A stretch of 64,000 nt of DNA. It comes from Cupriavidus pauculus. GTDB lineage: Bacteria > Pseudomonadota > Gammaproteobacteria > Burkholderiales > Burkholderiaceae. The stretch lies in assembly GCF_008801835.1 (NCBI RefSeq), contig NZ_VZOW01000010.1:1-64000 (forward strand), given 5' to 3'. The position numbers were made by a program, and so were the translations under genes. Position 1 is the first letter of the stretch. Each line of letters opens with the position of its first letter. Below the pieces are notes generated by a model. It worked only from the letters and a program-made list of their open reading frames with translations, was not told where the DNA came from and did not search any database. This document shows, piece by piece, positions 26,587 through 36,031 of this stretch.

Positions 26587-26694
26587 GAGCGCGGCATCGG
26601 CTGGGATCGAGCCGCGGCGAGTCGACTTTTCGTCGCAATTTCGTCGAATTCTGTGGCAACGGCCCACGCCTGCAACAGTATTCAGCAGACCAAC

Positions 26695-26723
26695 TTGCCC
26701 TTTCCAAATGACTGAGTTATAGT
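26695..26723 (+). promoter_or_regulatory. sigma-70 promoter of the rplC-led S10 operon
   Basis: TTGCCC (26695-26700) and TATAGT (26718-26723) are separated by 17 bp. It lies between the catabolic cassette and rplC, so the bulk of the S10 operon need not depend on readthrough from rpsJ. The predicted start is near 26730. Confidence 0.75.
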
Positions 26724-26729
26724 GTAAGG

Positions 26730-26749
26730 CTACCCGTTTCTCCGGGTAG
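26730..26749 (+). promoter_or_regulatory. 5' hairpin of the rplC leader
   Basis: CTACCCG (26730-26736) pairs with CGGGTAG (26743-26749) at the predicted transcript start. The leader to rplC is about 125 nt. In E. coli the S10 operon leader binds L4; this could be a counterpart, but the similarity is positional only. Confidence 0.45.
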
Positions 26750-26854
26750 TGGGGACCGTTTTGGTCATGCGCAATCCTTTTCGCGCACCCGCACTCACAC
26801 AGTTTTCGTGTATCAATCAGCCCCGGCCAATCGCAGCTGGGAATGGAGCAAACC

Positions 26855-27499
26855 ATGAGCCTTGGCCTTGTAGGTCGCAAGGTTGGCATGACCCGTATTT
26901 TCACGGACGACGGTGATTCGATTCCCGTTACCGTGGTCGAGGTCGGCGACAACCGCGTGACGCAAATCAAGACGGACGAGACCGACGGTTATACCGCGGT
27001 TCAAGTCACCTTCGGCAGCCGACGCGCAAGCCGCGTTACCAAGCCGCTGGCGGGTCACCTCGCCAAAGCCGGTGTGGAAGCTGGCGAAGTCATCAAAGAA
27101 TTCCGCATCGATGCAGCCAAGGCTGCCGAGCTGCAAGCTGGCAGCTCGCTGTCCGTTGACCTGTTCCAGGTTGGCCAGAAGATCGACGTGCAGGGCGTGA
27201 GCATCGGTAAGGGCTACGCCGGTACCATCAAGCGCTACCACTTCGCTTCGGGTCGTGCCACCCACGGTAACTCGCGTTCGCACAATGTGCCGGGTTCCAT
27301 CGGTATGGCGCAGGATCCGGGTCGCGTGTTCCCTGGCAAGCGCATGACGGGTCACCTCGGTGATGTCACCCGTACCGTTCAAAACCTCGAGATCGCCAAG
27401 ATCGACGCAGAGCGCAAGCTGCTGCTGGTCAAGGGCGCCATCCCCGGTTCCAAGGGCGGCAAGGTCATCGTGACCCCGGCCGTCAAGGCCAAAGCTTAA
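26855..27499 (+). CDS. rplC: 50S ribosomal protein L3
   Basis: L3 is an early-assembly protein whose loop reaches the peptidyl transferase centre. The 214-residue product starts [16 protein letters not shown], preceded by GGAG at six bases; an ATG four codons upstream adds non-family residues. The segment [29 protein letters not shown] is diagnostic and includes the glutamine that is methylated in other bacteria. It is first in the downstream S10 unit here, because rpsJ is displaced. Confidence 0.98.
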   Translation: MSLGLVGRKVGMTRIFTDDGDSIPVTVVEVGDNRVTQIKTDETDGYTAVQVTFGSRRASRVTKPLAGHLAKAGVEAGEVIKEFRIDAAKAAELQAGSSLSVDLFQVGQKIDVQGVSIGKGYAGTIKRYHFASGRATHGNSRSHNVPGSIGMAQDPGRVFPGKRMTGHLGDVTRTVQNLEIAKIDAERKLLLVKGAIPGSKGGKVIVTPAVKAKA

Positions 27500-27511
27500 G
27501 GAGCGCATGTA

Positions 27512-28132
27512 ATGGAACTCAAGCTCCTCCAGGACAACGGTCAAATCGGCGCCGGCGTTGCAGCCTCGCCCGAAGTGTTCGGCCGTGACTACAACGAAGC
27601 GCTGGTTCACCAGATCGTCGTGGCCTACCAGGCCAACGCACGTAGCGGTAACCGCAAGCAGAAAGACCGCGAAGAGGTCAAGCACACGACCAAGAAGCCG
27701 TGGCGCCAGAAGGGTACGGGCCGTGCTCGTGCCGGTATGTCGTCGTCGCCGCTGTGGCGTGGCGGTGGCCGCATCTTCCCGAATTCGCCGGAAGAGAACT
27801 TCAGCCAGAAGGTCAACAAGAAGATGTTCCGTGCCGGTATGCGCTCGATTTACTCGCAGCTCGCACGTGAAGGTCGTATCAATGTGGTGGACGGTTTCGC
27901 TGTCGACGCACCCAAGACCAAGCTGCTGGCCGACAAGTTCAAGGCCATGGGCCTGGACTCGGTGCTGATCATTACCGACAGCCTCGACGAGAACCTCTAC
28001 CTGGCTTCGCGCAACCTGCCGAACGTGGCAGTCGTGGAGCCGCGTCACGCTGATCCCCTGTCGCTCGTGCACTACAAGAAGGTGCTGGTGACGAAGGCAG
28101 CAGTCGCGCAGATCGAGGAGTTGCTGAAATGA
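27512..28132 (+). CDS. rplD: 50S ribosomal protein L4
   Basis: L4 lines the peptide exit tunnel and in enterobacteria is the autorepressor of the S10 operon. The 206-residue product contains the tunnel loop [25 protein letters not shown] near residues 68-92, wild type at macrolide-resistance positions as far as can be judged. It starts 12 bp after rplC with GGAG, and its last codons overlap the rplW start by four bases (ATGA). Confidence 0.98.
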   Translation: MELKLLQDNGQIGAGVAASPEVFGRDYNEALVHQIVVAYQANARSGNRKQKDREEVKHTTKKPWRQKGTGRARAGMSSSPLWRGGGRIFPNSPEENFSQKVNKKMFRAGMRSIYSQLAREGRINVVDGFAVDAPKTKLLADKFKAMGLDSVLIITDSLDENLYLASRNLPNVAVVEPRHADPLSLVHYKKVLVTKAAVAQIEELLK

Positions 28133-28443
28133 CGCAAGTAGCCAAGAACGATCATCGTTTGATGCAGGTGCTGCTCGCGCCGGTGGTTTCCGAAAAGGCA
28201 ACCCTGGTCGCCGACAAGAATGAACAGGTTGTGTTCGAAGTGGCTCGCGACGCCAACAAGGCAGAAGTGAAGGCCGCCGTCGAACTGCTGTTCAAGGTCG
28301 AGGTGCAGTCCGTTCAGATCCTGAACCAGAAGGGCAAGCAAAAGCGCTTCGGCCGTTTCATGGGCCGTCGCAACCACGTGAAGAAGGCTTACGTGGCGCT
28401 GAAGCCGGGTCAGGAAATCAATTTTGAAGCGGAGGCCAAGTAA
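28129..28443 (+). CDS. rplW: 50S ribosomal protein L23
   Basis: L23 forms the exit-tunnel docking site for trigger factor and SRP. The 104-residue product contains [22 protein letters not shown] near its N-terminus and [23 protein letters not shown]. Its ATG overlaps the rplD stop, indicating coupled translation. Confidence 0.98.
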   Translation: MTQVAKNDHRLMQVLLAPVVSEKATLVADKNEQVVFEVARDANKAEVKAAVELLFKVEVQSVQILNQKGKQKRFGRFMGRRNHVKKAYVALKPGQEINFEAEAK

Positions 28444-28445
28444 TC

Positions 28446-29276
28446 ATGGCACTCGTCAAGACCAAGCCGACTTCCCCGGGCCGTCGCTCGATGGTGAAGG
28501 TCGTTAACCGCGACCTGCACAAGGGTGCCCCGCATGCTCCGCTGCTGGAAAAGCAATTCCAGAAGTCGGGCCGTAACAACAATGGCCACATCACCACCCG
28601 TCACAAGGGCGGTGGTCATAAGCACCACTACCGTGTGGTCGACTTCAAGCGCAACGACAAGGACGGCATCCCCGCCAAGGTCGAGCGCCTGGAATACGAT
28701 CCGAACCGCAGCGCGAATATCGCGCTGGTGCTGTTCGCCGACGGCGAGCGCCGCTACATCATCGCCACCAAGGGCATGGTAGCCGGCCAGGCCCTGATGA
28801 ACGGCTCGGAAGCGCCGATCAAGGCTGGTAACAACCTGCCGATCCGCAACATTCCGGTCGGTACCACGATCAACAACGTGGAAATGCTGCCGGGCAAGGG
28901 CGCGCAGATCGCGCGTGCTGCTGGTGGTTCCGCCGTGCTGCTGGCCCGTGAAGGCCTGTACGCTCAAGTGCGTCTGCGTTCCGGTGAAGTGCGTCGCGTG
29001 CATATCGAATGCCGCGCCACCATCGGTGAAGTGGGCAACGAAGAGCACAGCCTGCGCGTGATCGGCAAGGCCGGTGCAACGCGCTGGCGCGGTATTCGCC
29101 CGACCGTTCGCGGCGTGGTGATGAACCCGGTGGATCACCCGCACGGTGGTGGTGAAGGCAAGACCGCTGCCGGTCGCGATCCTGTATCGCCGTGGGGTAC
29201 CCCGACCAAGGGTTACCGTACCCGCAGCAACAAGCGCACGGACAGCATGATCGTCCAGCGCCGCCACAAGCGCTAA
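28446..29276 (+). CDS. rplB: 50S ribosomal protein L2
   Basis: L2 is required for subunit joining and peptidyl transfer. The 276-residue product starts [19 protein letters not shown] and has the conserved [22 protein letters not shown] and, near the C-terminus, [18 protein letters not shown], containing the histidine (HPHGGG) important for activity. It starts 2 bp after rplW. Confidence 0.98.
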   Translation: MALVKTKPTSPGRRSMVKVVNRDLHKGAPHAPLLEKQFQKSGRNNNGHITTRHKGGGHKHHYRVVDFKRNDKDGIPAKVERLEYDPNRSANIALVLFADGERRYIIATKGMVAGQALMNGSEAPIKAGNNLPIRNIPVGTTINNVEMLPGKGAQIARAAGGSAVLLAREGLYAQVRLRSGEVRRVHIECRATIGEVGNEEHSLRVIGKAGATRWRGIRPTVRGVVMNPVDHPHGGGEGKTAAGRDPVSPWGTPTKGYRTRSNKRTDSMIVQRRHKR

Positions 29277-29298
29277 TCGGTAGGTAGGAGCTAAAGAT

Positions 29299-29574
29299 AT
29301 GACTCGTTCCGCAAAAAAGGGTCCGTTCTGCGACGACCACCTGCTGAAAAAGGTGGAAGCGGCCGTAGGCGGCAAGGACAAGAAGCCCATCAAGACATGG
29401 TCGCGCCGTTCGACGATCATGCCTGATTTCATCGGCCTGACGATCGCCGTTCACAACGGCCGTCAACACGTGCCGGTGTACGTGACGGAAAACATGGTTG
29501 GCCACAAGCTCGGCGAATTTGCGATCACTCGCACGTTCAAGGGCCACGCGGCTGACAAGAAAGCGAAGAGGTAA
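29299..29574 (+). CDS. rpsS: 30S ribosomal protein S19
   Basis: S19 is a 30S head protein that contacts S13 and the A-site tRNA region. The 91-residue product starts [20 protein letters not shown] and contains [47 protein letters not shown] lies upstream. It is in normal order between rplB and rplV. Confidence 0.98.
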   Translation: MTRSAKKGPFCDDHLLKKVEAAVGGKDKKPIKTWSRRSTIMPDFIGLTIAVHNGRQHVPVYVTENMVGHKLGEFAITRTFKGHAADKKAKR

Positions 29575-29583
29575 GGTGCCATC

Positions 29584-29913
29584 ATGGAAGTGAAAGCGAT
29601 TCATCGCGGTGCCCGCATCTCCGCCCAGAAAACGCGTCTGGTCGCTGACCAGATCCGCGGTCTGCCGATTGAGCGTGCGCTCAACATCCTGGCGTTCAGC
29701 CCGAAGAAGGCTGCCGGGATCGTGAAGAAGGTGGTCGAATCGGCCATCGCCAACGCCGAGCACAACGAAGGCGCCGACATTGACGAGCTGAAGGTCAAAT
29801 CGATCTACGTCGACAAGGCAACCTCGCTCAAGCGCTTCACCGCACGGGCGAAGGGCCGCGGCAACCGCATCGAGAAACAAACCTGTCACATCACTGTGAC
29901 GCTCGGCAACTAA
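29584..29913 (+). CDS. rplV: 50S ribosomal protein L22
   Basis: L22 has a long beta-hairpin in the exit tunnel. The 109-residue product starts [26 protein letters not shown]. The hairpin segment near residues 84-96 ([15 protein letters not shown]) is intact. It lies 9 bp after rpsS and 9 bp before rpsC. Confidence 0.98.
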   Translation: MEVKAIHRGARISAQKTRLVADQIRGLPIERALNILAFSPKKAAGIVKKVVESAIANAEHNEGADIDELKVKSIYVDKATSLKRFTARAKGRGNRIEKQTCHITVTLGN

Positions 29914-29922
29914 GGAGTCACG

Positions 29923-30720
29923 ATGGGACAGAAGATTCATCCGACTGGCTTCCGTCTGGCCGTCAGCCGCAACTGGGCTTCGCGTTGGTACGCCAACAAC
30001 ACGAAGTTCGCCGGCATGCTGAAAGAAGACATCGAAGTTCGCGACTTCCTGAAAAAGAAGCTCAAGAACGCATCGGTTGGCCGTGTCGTGATCGAGCGTC
30101 CTGCCCGCAATGCACGCATCACCATTTACAGCTCGCGTCCGGGCGTGGTGATCGGCAAGAAGGGTGAGGACATCGAACTGCTGAAGGCCGAACTGCAGCG
30201 TCGCATGGGCGTGCCCGTGCACGTGAACATCGAGGAAATCCGTAAGCCGGAAACCGATGCGCAGCTGATCGCCGATTCGATCACGCAGCAGCTCGAGCGC
30301 CGCATCATGTTCCGTCGCGCCATGAAGCGCGCGATGCAGAACGCCATGCGTCTGGGTGCCCAAGGCATCAAGATCATGAGCTCGGGCCGTCTGAACGGTA
30401 TTGAAATCGCACGTACCGAGTGGTACCGCGAAGGCCGTGTGCCCCTGCACACCCTGCGCGCCGACATCGACTACGGCTTCTCGGAAGCCGAAACCACCTA
30501 CGGCATCATCGGTGTCAAGGTGTGGGTCTACAAGGGCGATCACCTGGGCCGCAACGATGCGCCCGTGGTGGAAGAGCCGCAAGAAGACCGTCGTCGTCGC
30601 CCGGGTCGTCCGGAAGGCCGCCGCCGTGAAGGCGAAGGCCGTCCGGCTGGCAACCGCCGCGGTGGTGCCGGTGCTGGTCGTCGTGCTGCGCCTGGCGCAG
30701 ACGCGAAGAGTGGAGAATAA
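29923..30720 (+). CDS. rpsC: 30S ribosomal protein S3
   Basis: S3 forms part of the mRNA entry helicase and binds the 30S head. The 265-residue product has the KH domain ([18 protein letters not shown]) and the C-terminal domain through [15 protein letters not shown] basic Arg/Gly-rich tail of about 45 residues follows, longer than the E. coli protein (233 residues) but usual in Burkholderiaceae. rplP starts 2 bp after the stop. Confidence 0.98.
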
Positions 30721-30722
30721 CA

Positions 30723-31139
30723 ATGCTGCAACCGAAGCGTAGGAAGTATCGCAAGGAGCAGAAAGGCCGCAACACGGGTAAGGCTACCCGTGGCAACGCC
30801 GTGTCTTTCGGCGAATTCGGCCTGAAGGCAATGGGCCGTGGCCGCCTGACCGCTCGTCAAATCGAGTCGGCACGTCGTGCGATGACCCGTCACATCAAGC
30901 GTGGCGGCCGCATCTGGATCCGGATCTTCCCGGACAAGCCGATCTCGAAGAAGCCTGCCGAAGTCCGTATGGGTAACGGTAAGGGCAATCCGGAATACTA
31001 CGTGGCTGAAATTCAGCCGGGCAAGATGCTGTACGAAATGGATGGCGTGAGCGAAGAGCTGGCGCGTGAGGCGTTCCGCCTCGCGGCCGCCAAACTGCCG
31101 ATCGCCACGAATTTCGTGGTGCGTCAGGTCGGTACGTAA
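30723..31139 (+). CDS. rplP: 50S ribosomal protein L16
   Basis: L16 positions the A-site tRNA elbow and is a late assembly protein. The 138-residue product starts [17 protein letters not shown] and contains [49 protein letters not shown]. It follows rpsC closely and precedes rpmC. Confidence 0.98.
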
Positions 31140-31149
31140 GGAGATTGGG

Positions 31150-31344
31150 ATGAAAGCATCCGAACTGCGCGGCAAGGACGCCGCAGGCCTGAATCAGGAG
31201 CTCTCCGAGCTGCTGAAGGCTCAATTTAGCCTGCGCATGCAAAAGGCCACCCAACAGCTGCAGAACACCAGCCAGCTGAAGAAGGTGCGCAAGGACATCG
31301 CGCGCGTGCAAACCGTGCTGACCGAGAAGGCGAACGCGAAATGA
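31150..31344 (+). CDS. rpmC: 50S ribosomal protein L29
   Basis: L29 is a small helical protein next to L23 at the tunnel exit. The 64-residue product starts [37 protein letters not shown], preceded by AAGGAG. The ATG at 31150 is used; an in-frame start at 31066 lies inside rplP. Its end overlaps rpsQ by four bases. Confidence 0.97.
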   Translation: MKASELRGKDAAGLNQELSELLKAQFSLRMQKATQQLQNTSQLKKVRKDIARVQTVLTEKANAK

Positions 31345-31619
31345 CTGAAGCTGCGAAGACTGAAACGTCGCTTCGCCGGACCCTCGTGGGCCGTGTCGTG
31401 AGCGACAAGATGGACAAGACCGTGACGGTCCTGATCGAAAACCGCGTCAAGCACCCGCTGTACGGCAAGTACGTTCTGCGTTCGAAGAAGTACCACGCAC
31501 ACGACGAAGCCAATCAGTACAAGGAAGGCGACAAGGTCGAGATCCAGGAAACCCGTCCGCTGTCGCGGACCAAGTCCTGGGTTGTTTCCCGGCTGGTAGA
31601 AGCTGCTCGCGTCATCTAA
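31341..31619 (+). CDS. rpsQ: 30S ribosomal protein S17
   Basis: S17 binds 16S rRNA early in assembly. The 92-residue product contains [33 protein letters not shown] and the KYHAHDE motif. It is the last gene of the S10 unit and is followed by a 272-bp spacer with a strong promoter, which starts the spc unit. Confidence 0.98.
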   Translation: MTEAAKTETSLRRTLVGRVVSDKMDKTVTVLIENRVKHPLYGKYVLRSKKYHAHDEANQYKEGDKVEIQETRPLSRTKSWVVSRLVEAARVI

Positions 31620-31640
31620 GCACAACAGTGCTTTCATGAC

Positions 31641-31669
31641 TTGCAAGTCCAGGGTTATGTTGCTATAAT
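31641..31669 (+). promoter_or_regulatory. sigma-70 promoter of the spc unit (rplN)
   Basis: TTGCAA (31641-31646) and a perfect TATAAT (31664-31669) are separated by 17 bp. The predicted start near 31676 gives an rplN leader of about 215 nt. A perfect 7-bp inverted repeat, GTCCAGG (31647-31653) with CCTGGAC (31670-31676), brackets the -10 box. Confidence 0.8.
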
Positions 31670-31675
31670 CCTGGA

Positions 31676-31891
31676 CTTCCGCTTTGTTGCGTTCGCCTTT
31701 GCAGTATCACCCGGGCGGGCCCGTAAAGTGAGCCGCTGCCAGATGCCTCGATGTAAGGGGTGCTGGCACTACCGACTTCCAAGTTGATCAACCCAAACGG
31801 CGCTGGCGCAATGCCTGGCTCCGACGGGACCAAGACTGACCGGCAGTCCTCTTAAAAGAAGGCTGGCGGATTAAGTTGGGAAGATAACACC
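31676..31891 (+). other. rplN leader
   Basis: A non-coding stretch of about 215 bp between the spc promoter and rplN. It contains short GC-rich complementary segments such as GGGCGGGCCCG near 31713, but no complete fold is evident and no reading frame is credible. A ribosomal-protein-binding leader is possible. Confidence 0.35.
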
Positions 31892-32260
31892 ATGATTCAG
31901 ACAGAAAGCCGGCTCGAAGTGGCCGATAACACTGGTGCGCGCGAAGTGCTGTGCATCAAGGTACTGGGTGGGTCCAAGCGCCGCTATGCGAGCGTGGGCG
32001 ACATCATCAAGGTGACCGTGAAGGACGCAGCGCCGCGCGGTCGCGTCAAGAAGGGCGACATCTATAACGCAGTCGTCGTGCGCACCGCCAAGGGCGTGCG
32101 CCGCGCTGACGGTTCGCTCGTCAAGTTCGACAGCAATGCTGCTGTCTTGCTGAACAACAAGCTCGAGCCGATCGGCACCCGTATCTTCGGGCCGGTGACT
32201 CGTGAACTCCGTACCGAGCGCTTCATGAAGATCGTGTCGCTCGCTCCGGAAGTGCTGTAA
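31892..32260 (+). CDS. rplN: 50S ribosomal protein L14
   Basis: L14 is on the subunit interface and is the docking site of RsfS. The 122-residue product starts [27 protein letters not shown] and contains [26 protein letters not shown]. It is the first gene of the spc unit, downstream of the promoter at 31641. Confidence 0.98.
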   Translation: MIQTESRLEVADNTGAREVLCIKVLGGSKRRYASVGDIIKVTVKDAAPRGRVKKGDIYNAVVVRTAKGVRRADGSLVKFDSNAAVLLNNKLEPIGTRIFGPVTRELRTERFMKIVSLAPEVL

Positions 32261-32269
32261 GGAGCCGCC

Positions 32270-32578
32270 ATGAACAAGATTCGCAAAGGCGACGAAGTCA
32301 TCGTGCTGACCGGCAAGGACAAGGGCAAGCGCGGTCTCGTGCAAGCTGTGCAAGGCGACAAGCTCGTGGTTGAAGGCGTGAACGTTGCCAAGAAGCACGC
32401 TCGCCCGAACCCGATGCTTGGCACCACCGGTGGTGTGGTCGACAAGCTGATGCCGCTGCATATTTCCAACGTTGCGCTCGTGGATGCCAATGGCAAGCCG
32501 TCGCGTGTCGGTATCAAGGTCGAAGACGGCAAGCGTGTACGCGTGCTGAAGACGACCGGTGCCGTCCTGACCGCTTGA
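32270..32578 (+). CDS. rplX: 50S ribosomal protein L24
   Basis: L24 initiates 50S assembly and lies by the tunnel exit. The 102-residue product starts [22 protein letters not shown], a KOW motif, and contains [13 protein letters not shown]. It follows rplN by 9 bp with AAGGAG. Confidence 0.98.
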   Translation: MNKIRKGDEVIVLTGKDKGKRGLVQAVQGDKLVVEGVNVAKKHARPNPMLGTTGGVVDKLMPLHISNVALVDANGKPSRVGIKVEDGKRVRVLKTTGAVLTA

Positions 32579-32603
32579 TTCTGGGCACAGATAGGAGTTG
32601 AGC

Positions 32604-33146
32604 ATGACAGCACGTCTGCAAGAGATTTACAAAGAACAGGTTGTGCCGGCGCTGATGAAGCAGTTCGGCTACAAGTCGGTTATGGAAGTGCCGCGTTTCA
32701 CCAAGATCACCCTGAACATGGGTCTCGGTGAAGCCATCAATGACAAGAAAGTCATTGAACTGGCCGTTGGCGACCTGACCAAGATCGCGGGTCAAAAGCC
32801 TGTCGTGACGAAGGCCAAGAAGGCAATCGCCGGCTTCAAGATTCGTCAGGGCTACCCGATCGGTGCGATGGTGACGCTGCGCGGTGAGCGTATGTTCGAA
32901 TTCCTGGATCGTTTCGTTACCGTGGCCCTGCCGCGCGTGCGTGACTTCCGTGGTGTGTCGGGCCGCTCGTTCGACGGTCGTGGCAACTACAACATCGGTG
33001 TGAAAGAGCAGATCATTTTCCCCGAAATCGAGTACGACAAGATCGACGCATTGCGTGGTCTGAACATCAGCATCACGACGACGGCTAAGAACGACGAGGA
33101 AGCCAAGGCTCTCCTGAGCGCGTTCAAGTTCCCGTTCCGTAATTAA
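32604..33146 (+). CDS. rplE: 50S ribosomal protein L5
   Basis: L5 binds 5S rRNA and contacts S13 in the inter-subunit bridge. The 180-residue product starts [28 protein letters not shown] lies six bases before this ATG; an upstream in-frame TTG at 32598 overlaps the ribosome site and is unlikely. Signature segments are NMGLGEA and [25 protein letters not shown]. Confidence 0.97.
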   Translation: MTARLQEIYKEQVVPALMKQFGYKSVMEVPRFTKITLNMGLGEAINDKKVIELAVGDLTKIAGQKPVVTKAKKAIAGFKIRQGYPIGAMVTLRGERMFEFLDRFVTVALPRVRDFRGVSGRSFDGRGNYNIGVKEQIIFPEIEYDKIDALRGLNISITTTAKNDEEAKALLSAFKFPFRN

Positions 33147-33155
33147 GGGGTAACC

Positions 33156-33461
33156 GTGGCTAAACTGGCTCTGATTGAACGTGAGAAGAAGCGCGCAAAG
33201 CTCGTGGCAAAGTATGCCGACAAGCGCGCAAACCTCAAGGCCATTATTGACGACCAAGAAAAGTCGGAAGAAGAGCGTTATCTGGCGCGTCTCGAGCTGC
33301 AAAAGCTCCCGCGCAACGCTAACCCGACCCGTCAGCGCAATCGCTGCGCGATCACCGGTCGTCCCCGCGGTACCTTCCGCAAGTTTGGCCTGGCGCGTAA
33401 CAAGATCCGTGAAATTGCCTTCAAGGGCGAGATTCCGGGTCTGACGAAAGCCAGCTGGTAA
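33156..33461 (+). CDS. rpsN: 30S ribosomal protein S14
   Basis: S14 is a late-binding 30S head protein. The 101-residue product starts on GTG ([24 protein letters not shown]) with AAGGGG upstream. It is the longer zinc-free form: the C-terminal [27 protein letters not shown] has no CxxC pairs. Confidence 0.97.
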   Translation: MAKLALIEREKKRAKLVAKYADKRANLKAIIDDQEKSEEERYLARLELQKLPRNANPTRQRNRCAITGRPRGTFRKFGLARNKIREIAFKGEIPGLTKASW

Positions 33462-33488
33462 TTACGCACAGGCTACAGGAGAAACAGT

Positions 33489-33884
33489 ATGAGCATGAGC
33501 GATCCTATCGCCGATATGCTGACGCGCATCCGCAACGCCCAGGGCGTGCAGAAGGCGTCGGTGGTCATGCCCTCGTCGAAGCTGAAGGTCTCGATCGCCA
33601 AAGTCCTGAAGGACGAAGGCTACATCGACGACTACTCGGTGCAGGAAGATGGCGGCAAGGCGCAACTGACCATTGGTCTGAAGTACTACGCCGGCCGCCC
33701 GGTGATCGAGCGCATCGAACGCGTCTCGAAGCCCGGCCTGCGCGTGTACAAGGGCCGCAGCGACATCCCCCAAGTGATGAACGGCCTGGGTGTGGCAATC
33801 ATCTCGACCCCGCAAGGTCTGATGACTGACCGCAAGGCACGTGCCACTGGCGTGGGCGGTGAAGTTCTCTGCTACGTCGCGTAA
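33489..33884 (+). CDS. rpsH: 30S ribosomal protein S8
   Basis: S8 binds 16S rRNA helix 21 and in E. coli represses the spc operon by binding the rplE message. The 131-residue product starts [18 protein letters not shown] and contains [26 protein letters not shown] at the end. A second ATG two codons in is an alternative start. Confidence 0.98.
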   Translation: MSMSDPIADMLTRIRNAQGVQKASVVMPSSKLKVSIAKVLKDEGYIDDYSVQEDGGKAQLTIGLKYYAGRPVIERIERVSKPGLRVYKGRSDIPQVMNGLGVAIISTPQGLMTDRKARATGVGGEVLCYVA

Positions 33885-33893
33885 GGAGCAATT

Positions 33894-34427
33894 ATGTCCC
33901 GTGTAGGTAAGGCTCCCATTGCGCTGCCGAAAGGCGCAGAAGTGAACGTGGCGGCTGGCGTGCTCTCCGTGAAGGGCCCGCTTGGCACGCTGTCCCAGCC
34001 GATTCATCAGCTGGTAAAGGTCGACGTTGCCGATGGCACGCTGACGTTTGCTCCGGTCGACGAATCGCGTGAAGCTAACGCCCTGCAAGGCACCATGCGC
34101 GCCCTGGCGGCCAACATGGTCAAGGGTGTTACGACCGGTTTCGAGCGCAAGCTGACGCTGGTTGGCGTGGGTTACCGCGCTCAACTGCAAGGCGCCGCGC
34201 TGAAGCTCCAGCTTGGTTTCTCGCACGATGTGATCCACGAAATGCCGGAAGGCGTGAAGGCCGAAACGCCGACGCAGACCGAGATCGTGATCAAGGGTGC
34301 TGACAAGCAGAAAGTCGGTCAGGTTGCCGCGGAAGTCCGCGCGTACCGTCCGCCCGAGCCCTATAAGGGCAAGGGTGTTCGCTACGCCGACGAGCGTGTC
34401 ATCCTGAAGGAAACCAAGAAGAAGTAA
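33894..34427 (+). CDS. rplF: 50S ribosomal protein L6
   Basis: L6 sits near the sarcin-ricin loop. The 177-residue product starts [19 protein letters not shown] and ends with [26 protein letters not shown], the typical tail with the PPEPYKGKG signature. It starts 9 bp after rpsH with AAGGAG. Confidence 0.98.
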   Translation: MSRVGKAPIALPKGAEVNVAAGVLSVKGPLGTLSQPIHQLVKVDVADGTLTFAPVDESREANALQGTMRALAANMVKGVTTGFERKLTLVGVGYRAQLQGAALKLQLGFSHDVIHEMPEGVKAETPTQTEIVIKGADKQKVGQVAAEVRAYRPPEPYKGKGVRYADERVILKETKKK

Positions 34428-34438
34428 GGGGTCCAATG

Positions 34439-34795
34439 ATGAACAAGAAAGACGCTCGTTTGCGCCGTGCACGTCAGACCCGCGCAAAGATCGCGGAACT
34501 GAAGATCAATCGTCTGACCGTGTTCCGTACGAATTCGCATATTTACGCTCAGGTGTACTCGCCGTGCGGCACGCAAGTGCTGGCTTCGGCTTCGACCGCC
34601 GAGGCAGAAGTGCGCAAGGAACTGACCGGCAGCGGCGCTACCGTTGCTGCGGCCACCCTGGTGGGCAAGCGCGTTGCCGAGAAGGCAAAGGCTGCTGGCG
34701 TGGAAACTGTCGCGTTCGATCGCGGCGGCTTCCGCTTCCATGGCCGCGTGAAGGCCCTGGCCGACGCCGCGCGTGAAGCCGGCCTCAAGTTCTAA
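34439..34795 (+). CDS. rplR: 50S ribosomal protein L18
   Basis: L18 binds 5S rRNA with L5. The 118-residue product starts [21 protein letters not shown]. Two consecutive ATGs occur (34436 and 34439); I prefer the second because its spacing from AAGGGG is better. The C-terminus [27 protein letters not shown] is diagnostic. Confidence 0.97.
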   Translation: MNKKDARLRRARQTRAKIAELKINRLTVFRTNSHIYAQVYSPCGTQVLASASTAEAEVRKELTGSGATVAAATLVGKRVAEKAKAAGVETVAFDRGGFRFHGRVKALADAAREAGLKF

Positions 34796-34816
34796 GCGCT
34801 CAAAGAGAGATACGTC

Positions 34817-35335
34817 ATGGCAAAGATGCAAGCAAAAGTCCAGCAGGACGAACGCGACGACGGCCTCCGCGAGAAGATGATCTCGGTCAACCGTGTCACC
34901 AAGGTGGTGAAGGGTGGCCGTATCCTCGGTTTCGCTGCGCTGACCGTGGTGGGTGACGGCGATGGCCGCATCGGCATGGGCAAGGGCAAGGCCAAGGAAG
35001 TTCCGGTGGCCGTGCAGAAGGCAATGGACGAAGCCCGTCGCAAGATGGTCAAGGTCGCCCTGAAGAACGGCACGCTGCAGCACGAAGTCATCGGCAAGCA
35101 CGGCGCTGCCAAGGTGCTGATGATGCCGGCCAAGGAAGGTACCGGCGTGATCGCTGGTGGTCCGATGCGCGCGATTTTTGAAGTAATGGGCGTGACGAAC
35201 GTTGTGACGAAGTCGCACGGCTCGACCAACCCTTACAACATGGTTCGCGCCACCCTCGATGGTCTGCGCAAGATGAGCACGCCGGCAGAAATCGCTGCCA
35301 AGCGCGGCAAGTCGGTCGAAGACATCCTCGGCTAA
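34817..35335 (+). CDS. rpsE: 30S ribosomal protein S5
   Basis: S5 lines the mRNA channel and affects decoding fidelity. The 172-residue product contains the double-stranded-RNA-binding-like N-terminal part ([32 protein letters not shown]), the spectinomycin loop, and [19 protein letters not shown]. It follows rplR by 21 bp. Confidence 0.98.
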   Translation: MAKMQAKVQQDERDDGLREKMISVNRVTKVVKGGRILGFAALTVVGDGDGRIGMGKGKAKEVPVAVQKAMDEARRKMVKVALKNGTLQHEVIGKHGAAKVLMMPAKEGTGVIAGGPMRAIFEVMGVTNVVTKSHGSTNPYNMVRATLDGLRKMSTPAEIAAKRGKSVEDILG

Positions 35336-35345
35336 GGTGAACGAA

Positions 35346-35528
35346 ATGTCGCAGAAAACCGTAAAAGTGCAACTCGTGCGCAGCCTGATCGGCACGCGCG
35401 AGGATCATCGCGCCACCGTGCGTGGCCTGGGCCTGCGTCGCCTGAACTCCGTTTCGGAGCTGCAGGACACGCCCGCCGTGCGCGGCATGATCAACAAGGT
35501 CTCGTACCTGATTAAGGTTCTGGCCTGA
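35346..35528 (+). CDS. rpmD: 50S ribosomal protein L30
   Basis: L30 is a small surface protein of the 50S subunit. The 60-residue product starts [35 protein letters not shown]. The ATG at 35346 has AAGGTG at a suitable distance; an in-frame GTG at 35337 would add three residues. It lies between rpsE and rplO as usual. Confidence 0.96.
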   Translation: MSQKTVKVQLVRSLIGTREDHRATVRGLGLRRLNSVSELQDTPAVRGMINKVSYLIKVLA

Positions 35529-35547
35529 TCGGGACTCGGAGAGCAAC

Positions 35548-35982
35548 ATGCAACTAAATAACCTGAAACCGGCCGACGGTTCGAAGCACGCCAAGCGTCG
35601 CGTCGGCCGCGGTATCGGCTCCGGCCTGGGCAAGACGGCTGGTCGCGGTCACAAAGGTCAGAAGTCGCGTTCGGGCGGCTTCCACAAGGTCGGCTTCGAA
35701 GGCGGTCAAATGCCGCTGTATCGTCGTCTGCCGAAGCGTGGTTTTACCTCGCTGACCAAGGCCTTCACCGCTGAAGTTACCCTGCGCGACATCGAGCGCC
35801 TGGAAGCTGCCGAAGTGGACCTGCTGGTCCTGAAGCAAGCTGGCCTGGTGGGCGATCTGGTCAAGAGCGCAAAGGTCATCAAAGCCGGTGAACTGACCCG
35901 CAAGGTTACGATCAAGGGTCTGGGTGCCACTGCCGGCGCAAAGGCCGCGATCGAAGCCGCTGGCGGTCAGATCGCAGCGTAA
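35548..35982 (+). CDS. rplO: 50S ribosomal protein L15
   Basis: L15 is an assembly protein with a long basic N-terminal extension. The 144-residue product starts [44 protein letters not shown] and includes [18 protein letters not shown]. It precedes secY, as in nearly all bacteria. Confidence 0.98.
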   Translation: MQLNNLKPADGSKHAKRRVGRGIGSGLGKTAGRGHKGQKSRSGGFHKVGFEGGQMPLYRRLPKRGFTSLTKAFTAEVTLRDIERLEAAEVDLLVLKQAGLVGDLVKSAKVIKAGELTRKVTIKGLGATAGAKAAIEAAGGQIAA

Positions 35983-36031
35983 TTACGCAGTAGTATTCGC
36001 AGCATAGGCGAAGTCACAGTCGGAGCATCGT

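Noticed and set aside
21338..26690. Insertion sequence or integron origin of the cassette
   Set aside because: No transposase, integrase, terminal inverted repeats, target duplications or attC-like repeats could be found at the cassette edges.
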